This document shows positions 1-5,899 of a DNA stretch of 5,899 bases, piece by piece. A program made the translations under genes and the position numbers. Source of the DNA: Brevibacterium picturae (GTDB taxonomy: Bacteria > Actinomycetota > Actinomycetes > Actinomycetales > Brevibacteriaceae); NCBI RefSeq assembly GCF_030453725.1, contig NZ_JAKDJU010000177.1, positions 1-5,899 of the forward strand, given 5' to 3'. The notes below the pieces were generated by a model. It ran no database searches, had not been told where the DNA came from, and worked only from the letters and a program-made list of their open reading frames with translations. Positions within the stretch are counted from its first letter, which is position 1. Each line of letters begins with the position of its first letter.

Positions 1-399
1 CACACCTCGGAGCACAAATGCAGTGAGTGGACGGCCGCGGCCATGGGCATGGTCGGCATGGAGACGGCGCTGCCCATCGTCGTCGAGGCGATGGCCGACT
101 ACGACTTCGACTTCGGCGACCTCGCCCGTGTCATGTCGGTGACTCCCGCGCGGATCACCGGAGCAACGGGACACGGCAGCCTCGAGATCGGCGCGAGCGC
201 GAACATCGTCCTCATCGATCCGGCCTCGGCGCACACGATCGTGCCCGATGACCACGCCACGAAGGGACGCAACAACCCCTTCGCCGGTCTCGAAGTCTCC
301 ACCTCGATCACCGACACCTTCTTCTACGGCCACCGGGTGCTCTCCGGCGGACGACTCAGCACACCCCACCCGGCAGGAGCATCATGGACAGACCAGTGA
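1..399 (+). CDS. pyrC: Dihydroorotase, C-terminal part (5' end outside window)
   Basis: This is the last 132 codons of dihydroorotase, the zinc amidohydrolase that cyclises N-carbamoyl-aspartate to dihydroorotate in cytosolic de novo pyrimidine synthesis. The reading frame is open from base 1. The first codon, His, appears to be the last residue of the family's DHAPH motif, so the catalytic Asp lies just outside the window. It is followed by HTSEHKCSEW and GMVGMETALPIVV, which match the stretch after the active site in class I actinobacterial PyrC (the mycobacterial protein reads EHEKC in the same place). The closing part has the usual GSLEIGASANIVLIDP and NNPFAGLEV segments, which form the small beta domain completed by the C-terminus in this family. 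The tail after the final beta strand (STPHPAGASWTDQ) is slightly extended and overlaps the next gene by 16 nt. The stop is TGA at 397-399. Nothing visible suggests a broken gene; the zinc ligands and carbamylated Lys are upstream and cannot be checked. Confidence 0.95.
   Translation, partial: HTSEHKCSEWTAAAMGMVGMETALPIVVEAMADYDFDFGDLARVMSVTPARITGATGHGSLEIGASANIVLIDPASAHTIVPDDHATKGRNNPFAGLEVSTSITDTFFYGHRVLSGGRLSTPHPAGASWTDQ
375..379 (+). promoter_or_regulatory. Shine-Dalgarno site of the PH-like gene, inside pyrC
   Basis: AGGAG lies 4 nt before the ATG at 384 and within the last codons of pyrC. It supports the 384 start even though that start makes the gene overlap pyrC by 16 nt. The spacing is on the short side. 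Confidence 0.6.
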
Positions 400-878
400 G
401 CGTCATCATCATCGCAGTCGTCTTCCTTCTCCTGATCCTTGCGATCACCTGGGGGTGGAGCCGACGAAAGAAGAGTCAGACGGAGATGCCGCAGCCGACG
501 AAACCGCATATGGGAATCACACCCGTCTCCGATCCCGTCGAAGGATTCTATGTCTCGACGACCTTGGCCGGACACCCGCTCGAACGAGTCGCCGTCCACG
601 GTCTCGGCATTCGCACCACGGGAGAGATCGTCATCACCGACGGGGGAGTCGTCATGGACCTGGCAGGACGTGAGGACTTCCTCATCCCGCGGCGCGATAT
701 CGTCTCCGTCGACACCACCGCCGGCATGATCGGCAAATTCGTCGAACGCGGCGGCATCGTGCGCATCACCTGGCGACTGGGGGAGACCCTCGTCGACACC
801 GGCTTCCGCGCCCGCTACGCCGCCAGCACCACCCCCACCGTCGACCGCATCCGCGAAATGATCGAAGAGGCACAATGA
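384..878 (+). CDS. Single-pass membrane protein with bacterial PH-like domain, pyr-operon associated
   Basis: This is a 164-residue protein of unknown function. Residues 5-24 form one strongly hydrophobic helix (VIIIAVVFLLLILAI), followed at once by basic residues RRKK at 27-30. By the positive-inside rule this predicts an N-terminal anchor with the rest in the cytoplasm. A short polar linker (31-50) leads to a compact beta-rich domain at about 53-161: EGFYVSTTLAGHPLERV, HGLGIRTTGEI, a central FLIPRRDIVSVD, then ITWRLGETLVDTGFR, ending in a helix (VDRIREMIEEA). I recognise this as the PH-like domain protein found between pyrC and carA across Actinobacteria, corresponding to M. tuberculosis Rv1382, annotated only as a probable export or membrane protein. 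No catalytic motif is visible. Its place in the operon, overlapping both pyrC (16 nt) and carA (4 nt), suggests co-translation with pyrimidine enzymes. A tethering or regulatory role at the membrane is inference. The start at 384 is supported by AGGAG and by the membrane segment beginning right after it. Confidence 0.85.
   Translation: MDRPVSVIIIAVVFLLLILAITWGWSRRKKSQTEMPQPTKPHMGITPVSDPVEGFYVSTTLAGHPLERVAVHGLGIRTTGEIVITDGGVVMDLAGREDFLIPRRDIVSVDTTAGMIGKFVERGGIVRITWRLGETLVDTGFRARYAASTTPTVDRIREMIEEAQ
864..870 (+). promoter_or_regulatory. Shine-Dalgarno site of carA
   Basis: GAAGAGG lies 4 nt before the carA ATG at 875, inside the last codons of the PH-like gene. The ATGA overlap that follows (start of carA on the stop of the previous gene) is the classic arrangement for translational coupling by terminating ribosomes. 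Confidence 0.55.
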
Positions 879-2026
879 GACTGTCCACCACACCCGCCGT
901 CCTCATCCTCGAAGACGGCCGCACCTTCCGCGGTTCCGCCTACGGAGCCACCGGTGAGACCCTGGGCGAAGCGGTCTTCGTCACCGCGATGTCGGGCTAT
1001 CAGGAGACGCTGACCGACCCGTCCTACCACCGTCAGATCGTGATCCAGACAGCGCCGCACATCGGCAATACCGGCATCACCGATGATGACGACGAATCGG
1101 GCAAGATCTGGGTCGCCGGCTATGTTGTCCGCGACGCTTCACGCGTGTCCTCGAACTGGCGCTCCATCGGAGACCTGTCCACCCGCCTCGAGGAATCGGG
1201 CATCGTGGGCATCAGCGACGTCGACACCCGCGCTCTGACCCTGCACCTGCGCGAAGCCGGAGCCATGCGCATGGGCATCTTCTCCGGACCCGCAGCCGCA
1301 GCCGACGAGGCCGAACTGCTGGCCAAGGTCCAGGCCTCACCGCACATGGCCGGAGCGAAGCTCGCCGAAGAGGTTTCGATCACCGAACCCCAGCTCATCC
1401 CCGCCGTGGGGGAGAAGAAGTTCAGCGTCGCGGCAGTGGACCTGGGCATCAAGTCCATGACGCCGGAACGGCTGAGCGAACGCGGCATCGACGTCCACGT
1501 CCTGCCCGCCACGACGAGCTTCGAGCAGATCCAGGCGCTGGGAGTCGACGGAGTGTTCTTCTCCAACGGTCCCGGTGACCCCGCCACCGCCGATGCACAA
1601 GTCGAACTCCTCCGCGAGGTCCTGAGCGCGAAGATCCCATTCTTCGGAATCTGCTTCGGCAACCAGCTGCTCGGTCGGGCGTTGGGCTTCGGCACATACA
1701 AACTGCCCTTCGGACATCGCGGAATCAACGTTCCGGTCATGGACCGCACCACGGACAAGGTCGAAATCACCTCTCAGAATCACGGCTTCGCCGTCGACGC
1801 TCCCTTGGACGGTGAGACACAGGCCCCGCATGATGCGAACTTCGGTCGCGTGAGCGTCTCCCACGTGTGCCTCAACGACGACGTGGTCGAAGGACTCCAG
1901 TGCCTCGACATCCCCGCGTTCTCCGTCCAGTTCCACCCGGAGGCCGCAGCCGGTCCCCACGATTCGAGCTACCTGTTCGATCGCTTCATCGACCTCATGT
2001 CCGCTTCCCAGGTCGCACAGGCCTAA
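875..2026 (+). CDS. carA: Carbamoyl phosphate synthetase small subunit (glutaminase)
   Basis: CarA hydrolyses glutamine and passes ammonia through an internal tunnel to CarB; the pair supplies carbamoyl phosphate for both pyrimidines and arginine. At 383 residues it has the usual full length. The N-terminal CPSase small-subunit domain (about 6-140) starts with VLILEDGRTFRG and contains MSGYQETLTDPSY and PHIGNTG. The class I glutamine amidotransferase domain (about 183-372) has the oxyanion-region SNGPGDP (230-236), the nucleophile Cys260 in GICFGNQ, SQNHGFAVD (300-308), and the triad partners His354 and Glu356 in VQFHPEA. The triad is therefore complete. The motif reads GICFGNQ rather than the GICLGHQ of E. 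coli; the Phe/Asn form is what I recall from mycobacterial CarA, so it looks lineage-typical and not damaging. The ATG at 875 overlaps the upstream stop (ATGA), has GAAGAGG ahead of it, and gives an N-terminus of family length. carB follows after 9 nt. Confidence 0.98.
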   Translation: MRLSTTPAVLILEDGRTFRGSAYGATGETLGEAVFVTAMSGYQETLTDPSYHRQIVIQTAPHIGNTGITDDDDESGKIWVAGYVVRDASRVSSNWRSIGDLSTRLEESGIVGISDVDTRALTLHLREAGAMRMGIFSGPAAAADEAELLAKVQASPHMAGAKLAEEVSITEPQLIPAVGEKKFSVAAVDLGIKSMTPERLSERGIDVHVLPATTSFEQIQALGVDGVFFSNGPGDPATADAQVELLREVLSAKIPFFGICFGNQLLGRALGFGTYKLPFGHRGINVPVMDRTTDKVEITSQNHGFAVDAPLDGETQAPHDANFGRVSVSHVCLNDDVVEGLQCLDIPAFSVQFHPEAAAGPHDSSYLFDRFIDLMSASQVAQA

Positions 2027-2030
2027 GGAG
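2025..2030 (+). promoter_or_regulatory. Strong Shine-Dalgarno site of carB, overlapping the carA stop
   Basis: The TAA stop of carA (2024-2026) runs directly into AAGGAG, 5 nt before the carB ATG at 2036. It is the best match to the 16S rRNA 3' end in the window. It fixes the carB start and suggests strong, coupled translation of the large subunit. Confidence 0.8.
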
Positions 2031-2035
2031 AACCC

Positions 2036-5000
2036 ATGCCACTCAGACAAGATCTCACATCCGTCCTCGTCATCGGCTCCGGCCCCATCGTCATCGGGCA
2101 GGCCTGCGAGTTCGACTACTCGGGCACCCAGGCCTGTCGTGTGCTGCGCGAAGAGGGCCTGCGCGTCATCCTCATCAACTCGAACCCGGCGACGATCATG
2201 ACCGATCCCGACGTCGCCGACGCCACCTATGTCGAACCCATCGCCCCCGACATCATCGAATCGATCATCGACAAGGAACGCCCCGACGCGATCCTGCCGA
2301 CCTTGGGCGGTCAGACAGCACTCAACGCCGCGATCGAACTCCACGACGCGGGAACCCTCGAAAAGTACGGGGTCGAACTCATCGGCGCCGACGTCGACGC
2401 CATCCAGCGCGGCGAGGATCGCCAGAAGTTCAAGACCATCGTCGAAGAATGCGGCGCGGAATCGGCCAAGTCCGTCATCTGCCACACCATTGAGGAGGCC
2501 CTGGCCGGGGCCGAAGAGCTCAACTATCCGGTCGTCGTGCGCCCCTCGTTCACGATGGGCGGTCTGGGCTCAGGCATGGCCTATGACGAGACCGACCTGC
2601 GGCGCATCGCCGGAGCCGGCCTGGGCGATTCGATGAACCACGAGGTGCTCCTCGAGGAATCGATCCTCGGCTGGAAGGAATACGAACTCGAACTCATGCG
2701 CGACCACAAGGACAACGTGGTCGTCGTGTGCTCGATCGAGAACGTCGACCCGGTGGGCGTGCACACCGGTGACTCGATCACAGTGGCACCGTCGCTGACC
2801 CTGACCGACCGCGAATACCAGAAGATGCGCGACATCGGCATCGACGTCATCCGCGCCGTCGGCGTGGCCACCGGCGGCTGCAACATCCAGTACGCCGTCG
2901 ATCCGAAGACCGGCCGCATCGTCGTCATCGAGATGAACCCGAGAGTTTCGCGCTCCTCGGCACTGGCCTCGAAGGCCACGGGATTCCCGATCGCGAAGAT
3001 GGCAGCGAAGCTGGCCGTGGGCTACTCGCTCGACGAGATCCCGAACGACATCACGAAGGTCACACCCGCCAGTTTCGAACCGACCCTCGACTACGTCGTG
3101 GTCAAGATCCCACGGTTCACGTTCGAGAAGTTCCCTGCAGCCGATCCGACGCTGACCACGACCATGAAATCCGTGGGCGAGGTCATGGCTCTGGGCCGCA
3201 ACTTCACCACCGCACTGCAGAAGGCCATGCGCTCGATGGAGCAGCGGGAGGCCTCGTTCTCCTGGAACGACCTGCCCGACATCAGCGACGAGGACGTCAA
3301 AGACTCCGTCCTCGAATCGATCTCGCATGCCACGGCCGATCGCATCCATTCCGTGCAGCGGGGACTGGCCGCCGGTCTGAGCAATGCGGAGGTCTTCGAC
3401 GCCTGCGAGATCGATCCCTGGTTCCTCGACCAGATCGAACTCATCAACGAAGTCGCCGAGTTCATCTCCTCGGCAGACGAACTCGACGCCCAGGTGCTGC
3501 AGATTGCGAAGAACCACGGCTTCTCCGACGAGCAGATCGCCAGCCTGCGCAAGCTCGACACCGGTGTCGTCACCGGAGTCCGTCACGCTCTGCGCATCCG
3601 CCCCGTGTTCAAGACCGTCGATACCTGCGCCGGCGAGTTCGCCGCACACACGCCGTACCACTATTCGAGCTATGACCAGGAGACCGAGGTCGCGCCCCGT
3701 GAGAAGCCGGCCGTGATCATCCTCGGTTCGGGGCCGAACCGGATCGGTCAGGGCATCGAATTCGACTACTCATGCGTGCACGCGACGATGGCCATCTCCG
3801 ACGCCGGTTTCGAGACGATCATGGTCAACTGCAACCCCGAGACCGTGTCCACGGACTACGACACCGCCGATCGCCTCTACTTCGAGCCCCTGACCTTCGA
3901 AGACGTGATGGAGGTCTACCACGCCGAGGTGGCCGCCGGTCCCGTCCTCGGCGTCGTCTGCACCTTGGGCGGGCAGACCCCGCTGGGCTTGGCCGACAAG
4001 CTCAAGGCCGCAGGAGTGCCGGTCCTGGGCACCCAGCCCGAAGCCATCGACCTGGCCGAAGACCGGGGCGAATTCGGTGCCGTCCTCGACCGAGCCGGTC
4101 TCACCGCACCGAAGCACGGCACCGCGGTGACCTATGCCGAGGCCGAGAAGATCGCCGAGGAGATCGGTTACCCGGTCCTCGTGCGCCCCTCATATGTGCT
4201 CGGTGGCCGCGGCATGCAGATCGTCTACGACCGCACTCAGCTCGTTGACTACATGGCCACGGCCACCGAGATCTCCGTCGAGCGTCCCGTCCTCGTCGAC
4301 CGGTTCCTCGAGGACGCCATCGAGATCGACGTCGATGCCCTCTACGACGGCACCGACATCTTCATCGGCGGCATCATGGAGCACATCGAGGAGGCCGGAA
4401 TCCACTCCGGTGACTCGGCGTGCGTGCTGCCGTCGCTGACCCTGGGCGATGACGTGCTCCACCGTGTCCGCACGGCCACAGCGGCGATCGCCGAGGGGAC
4501 GAATGTGCGCGGGCTGCTCAACATTCAGTTCGCGATCACCGCCGACGTCCTCCACGTCATCGAGGCCAACCCCCGCGCTTCGCGGACCGTGCCCTTCGTC
4601 TCGAAGGCCACATCGACGCAGCTGGCGAAGGCCGCTGCCCTCATCGCCGTCGGACGCACCATCGCCGACATGCGCGGGACCATGCTTCCGGAGGCCGGTG
4701 ACGGTTCGACCCTGCCGCTGGATCACCCGATCGCGGTCAAGGAAGCGGTCCTGCCGTTCCGCCGATTCCAGACTGTCGAGGGCAAGGTCGTCGATTCGAT
4801 CCTCGGACCGGAGATGCGTTCGACCGGTGAGGTCATGGGCATCGACCACGATTTCCCGACGGCCTTCGCCAAGGGACTCCTGGGAGCTTCGATCAAGCTG
4901 CCGACGTCGGGCACCGTGTTCGTGTCTGTGGCAGACCGGGACAAACGCGCCATGGTTCTGCCTGTCAAGGAACTCGTCGACATGGGCTTCGACGTCGTCG

Positions 5001-5311
5001 CCACGACCGGCACGGCTGCGGTGCTGTCCCGGTACGGCATCAAGACCACTCAGGTCCACAAGCACTTCGAGGCCGACGCCGAGGACCGGTCGGTGCTGGA
5101 CTACCTGGCCGCGGGCACGATCGACATGGTCATCAACGTCCCATCCGGACGGCAGGAACGGGCGGACGGCTATGAGATCCGTGCCTCAGCGACCGCGAAC
5201 TCCGTGCCGCTGATCACCACGCTGGCCGAATTCGCCGCGGCAGTCACTTCGCTCGAGGTCGTTCGTGACAAGACCTTCAAGGTTCGCAGCCTGCAGGACT
5301 GGAGCGCGTGA
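2036..5311 (+). CDS. carB: Carbamoyl phosphate synthetase large subunit
   Basis: CarB makes carbamoyl phosphate from bicarbonate, CarA-derived ammonia and two ATP through carboxyphosphate and carbamate. It has 1091 residues, against 1073 in E. coli. Domains in order: carboxyphosphate half (1-400) with VIGSGPIVIGQACEFDYSG (12-30), VVRPSFTMGGLGSG (167-180) and metal ligands Gln285, Glu299 and Asn301; oligomerisation domain (about 401-555); carbamoyl-phosphate half (556-950) with LGSGPNRIGQGIEFDYS (563-579), VRPSYVLGGRGM (716-727), and Gln831, Glu843 and Asn845; then an MGS-like allosteric domain (about 955-1091). The metal ligands of both active sites match the E. coli pattern, so both halves should be active. 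Acidic residues equivalent to the E. coli ornithine pocket (Glu785, Asp793, probably Glu903) are present. In the UMP/IMP pocket Lys970, Thr990, Thr993, Lys1009 and Asn1034 are kept, but the segment after Asn1034 reads VPSGR where E. coli has TTSGR. UMP inhibition is therefore likely but not assured. The start is set by AAGGAG, and the TGA stop shares its last base with the pyrF ATG. Confidence 0.98.
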   Translation: MPLRQDLTSVLVIGSGPIVIGQACEFDYSGTQACRVLREEGLRVILINSNPATIMTDPDVADATYVEPIAPDIIESIIDKERPDAILPTLGGQTALNAAIELHDAGTLEKYGVELIGADVDAIQRGEDRQKFKTIVEECGAESAKSVICHTIEEALAGAEELNYPVVVRPSFTMGGLGSGMAYDETDLRRIAGAGLGDSMNHEVLLEESILGWKEYELELMRDHKDNVVVVCSIENVDPVGVHTGDSITVAPSLTLTDREYQKMRDIGIDVIRAVGVATGGCNIQYAVDPKTGRIVVIEMNPRVSRSSALASKATGFPIAKMAAKLAVGYSLDEIPNDITKVTPASFEPTLDYVVVKIPRFTFEKFPAADPTLTTTMKSVGEVMALGRNFTTALQKAMRSMEQREASFSWNDLPDISDEDVKDSVLESISHATADRIHSVQRGLAAGLSNAEVFDACEIDPWFLDQIELINEVAEFISSADELDAQVLQIAKNHGFSDEQIASLRKLDTGVVTGVRHALRIRPVFKTVDTCAGEFAAHTPYHYSSYDQETEVAPREKPAVIILGSGPNRIGQGIEFDYSCVHATMAISDAGFETIMVNCNPETVSTDYDTADRLYFEPLTFEDVMEVYHAEVAAGPVLGVVCTLGGQTPLGLADKLKAAGVPVLGTQPEAIDLAEDRGEFGAVLDRAGLTAPKHGTAVTYAEAEKIAEEIGYPVLVRPSYVLGGRGMQIVYDRTQLVDYMATATEISVERPVLVDRFLEDAIEIDVDALYDGTDIFIGGIMEHIEEAGIHSGDSACVLPSLTLGDDVLHRVRTATAAIAEGTNVRGLLNIQFAITADVLHVIEANPRASRTVPFVSKATSTQLAKAAALIAVGRTIADMRGTMLPEAGDGSTLPLDHPIAVKEAVLPFRRFQTVEGKVVDSILGPEMRSTGEVMGIDHDFPTAFAKGLLGASIKLPTSGTVFVSVADRDKRAMVLPVKELVDMGFDVVATTGTAAVLSRYGIKTTQVHKHFEADAEDRSVLDYLAAGTIDMVINVPSGRQERADGYEIRASATANSVPLITTLAEFAAAVTSLEVVRDKTFKVRSLQDWSA
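2054..3235 (+). repeat. carB: First homologous half of carB (ancient internal duplication)
   Basis: CarB residues 7-400 are homologous to residues 556-940 (bases 3701-4855). Paired motifs include GSGPIVIGQACEFDYSG with GSGPNRIGQGIEFDYS, VVRPSFTMGG with LVRPSYVLGG, HTGDSITVAPSLTL with HSGDSACVLPSLTL, and IEMNPRVSRSSA with IEANPRASRTVP. This is the known gene duplication that gave CPSase two ATP-grasp active sites. It is visible mainly at protein level, with short shared DNA runs such as ccgtcgctgaccctg. Confidence 0.85.
3701..4855 (+). repeat. carB: Second homologous half of carB (partner of the internal duplication)
   Basis: CarB residues 556-940 are the carbamate-phosphorylating ATP-grasp unit, paired with bases 2054-3235. 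The two halves have diverged at DNA level, so this is not a recent repeat and is not expected to recombine readily. Confidence 0.85.
5295..5304 (+). promoter_or_regulatory. Shine-Dalgarno region of pyrF inside the carB end
   Basis: AGGA (5295-5298) and GGAG (5301-5304) precede the pyrF ATG at 5311. The GGAG spacing is 6 nt, which supports this start over the internal ATG at 5338. The stop and start overlap by one base (TGATG). Confidence 0.55.
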
Positions 5312-5899
5312 TGTTCGGTGCCCGGCTGAGGGCGGCCATGGACGAGCACGGGCCGCTGTGCGTGGGCATCGACCCCCATGACCATCTGCTCGAGGCCTGG
5401 GGGCTGCCGTGCACAGCGGATGGGGTGCGCGAATTCTCACTGCGCACAGTGGCCGAGCTGTCCGGGAGTGTGGCCGCGGTGAAACCGCAGTCAGCCTTCT
5501 TCGAGCAGTACGGTTCGGCCGGAGTCGCCGTTCTCGAAGAGACCCTCGCGGCCTGTCGGGCACACGAACTCATCAGCGTTCTCGACGTCAAACGCGGGGA
5601 CATCGGGTCCACCATGGGAGCCTACGCGCGTGCCTACCTGGACCCCGCCTCGGCGTTGGCAGCCGACTCGATCACGGTGTCTGCGTACCTCGGATTCGGA
5701 GCGCTGGACCCGGCATTCGACCTCGCCGAGGCCCATGATCGGGGGGTCTTCGTGCTCGCACTGACCTCGAATCCGGAAGGGGCAGAGGTTCAGCACGCCA
5801 GACGTGGTCCGGCCGCCTCGGGATTCGGTGATTCCGTGGCCGGCTCGATCGTCTCCCAGGTCGCAGCCCGCAACGCAGGCTCCGGTCCCGGTCCCGGTC
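5311..5899 (+). CDS. pyrF: Orotidine 5'-phosphate decarboxylase, N-terminal part (3' end outside window)
   Basis: PyrF decarboxylates OMP to UMP, the last step of de novo UMP synthesis, in the cytosol. The frame is open from ATG 5311 to the window end, giving 196 full codons. It is the long-form (type 2, mycobacterial-like) enzyme, usually about 270-280 residues, so roughly 70% is seen. Recognisable parts are LCVGIDPHDHLL (16-27) with the first substrate-side Asp21, VKPQSAFFEQYGSAG (57-71) with Lys58, the catalytic LDVKRGDIGSTMGAYA (91-106) with Asp92, Lys94 and Asp97, TVSAYLGFGALDP (122-134), and LALTSNPEGAEVQ further on, which are the family's beta-barrel strands and phosphate-side loops. 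All catalytic residues that should fall in this part are present. The last visible residues become Gly-Pro rich (SGPGPG, 191-196). The start at 5311 overlaps the carB stop by one base and gives a family-like N-terminus; ATG 5338 would remove the first strand's lead-in. Confidence 0.96.
   Translation, partial: MFGARLRAAMDEHGPLCVGIDPHDHLLEAWGLPCTADGVREFSLRTVAELSGSVAAVKPQSAFFEQYGSAGVAVLEETLAACRAHELISVLDVKRGDIGSTMGAYARAYLDPASALAADSITVSAYLGFGALDPAFDLAEAHDRGVFVLALTSNPEGAEVQHARRGPAASGFGDSVAGSIVSQVAARNAGSGPGPG
5882..5899 (+). repeat. Three tandem copies of ccggtc at the window edge, in pyrF
   Basis: Three perfect 6-bp units (ccggtc) run to the last base of the window and encode Gly-Pro dipeptides in the pyrF frame. 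The array may continue beyond the window. A short in-frame repeat like this most likely encodes a flexible loop. Confidence 0.7.

Noticed and set aside
324..893. A 189-codon - strand frame opposite the PH-like gene
   Set aside because: The + strand frame has a membrane segment, a Shine-Dalgarno site, operon overlaps on both sides and a recognisable family. The opposite frame has none of these.
2024..2036. Possible promoter or attenuator between carA and carB
   Set aside because: Only 9 nt separate the genes and they hold a Shine-Dalgarno site. There is no room for a promoter, hairpin or leader peptide. Any pyrimidine-responsive control such as PyrR attenuation would lie upstream of the window.
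1337..2485. A 382-codon open frame on the - strand across carA and carB
   Set aside because: It lies antisense to two clearly recognised genes. The composition is rich in Asp, Gly and Val in the way expected from the complement of high-GC codons, no family is recognisable, and it spans the carA/carB junction. Long antisense frames are common in high-GC genomes.
1867..2493. A 208-codon + strand frame rich in Arg and His across the end of carA and start of carB
   Set aside because: It is an out-of-frame translation of conserved genes, with Arg/Pro/His-rich low complexity and no start context.
2570..3661. A 363-codon open frame on the - strand within carB
   Set aside because: It is antisense to intact CarB with low-complexity His/Asp/Val/Gly composition and no recognisable domain, so it is a shadow of carB codon usage.
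4190..5065. A 291-codon open frame on the - strand within carB
   Set aside because: Same pattern as the other antisense frames: highly biased composition, no recognisable motifs, and wholly within a conserved coding region.
5299..5338. Alternative pyrF start at ATG 5338
   Set aside because: The ATG at 5311 has GGAG at 6 nt, forms the typical one-base overlap with the carB stop, and gives the N-terminal lead-in expected before the first barrel strand.

Overview
The window is a stretch of a pyrimidine biosynthesis (pyr) operon from a high-GC Gram-positive bacterium. The strong preference for codons ending in C or G, the gene order, and protein features typical of Actinobacteria all point that way: the GICFGNQ glutaminase motif in CarA, the long-form PyrF, and a small membrane gene between pyrC and carA. 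The order pyrC / membrane protein / carA / carB / pyrF is the one I recall from Mycobacterium tuberculosis (Rv1381-Rv1385). The sequence is not mycobacterial in detail. My best guess is a member of the Micrococcales such as Brevibacterium, but I cannot confirm the genus from sequence alone.

Layout, all on the + strand with almost no non-coding DNA: the C-terminal third of dihydroorotase PyrC (1-399, 5' end outside the window); a 164-residue protein with one membrane segment and a bacterial PH-like domain (384-878); CarA, the glutaminase subunit of carbamoyl phosphate synthetase (875-2026); CarB, its large synthetase subunit (2036-5311); and the N-terminal part of orotidine 5'-phosphate decarboxylase PyrF (5311-5899, 3' end outside the window). 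The junctions are a 16-nt overlap, a 4-nt ATGA overlap, a 9-nt gap with a strong Shine-Dalgarno site that begins inside the carA stop codon, and a 1-nt TGATG overlap. This indicates one transcript with translational coupling.

Together CarA and CarB make carbamoyl phosphate from glutamine, bicarbonate and two ATP. PyrB (not in the window) joins it to aspartate, PyrC closes the dihydroorotate ring, and PyrF performs the last step, OMP to UMP. UMP feeds back on the C-terminal domain of CarB. The membrane/PH-like protein is the only member without a known role.

No promoter, terminator, RNA gene, mobile element, CRISPR array or horizontally acquired segment is visible. I looked for an undescribed system and did not find a convincing one. 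The region is ordinary core metabolism, and the uncharacterised PH-like membrane protein is the only real open question.
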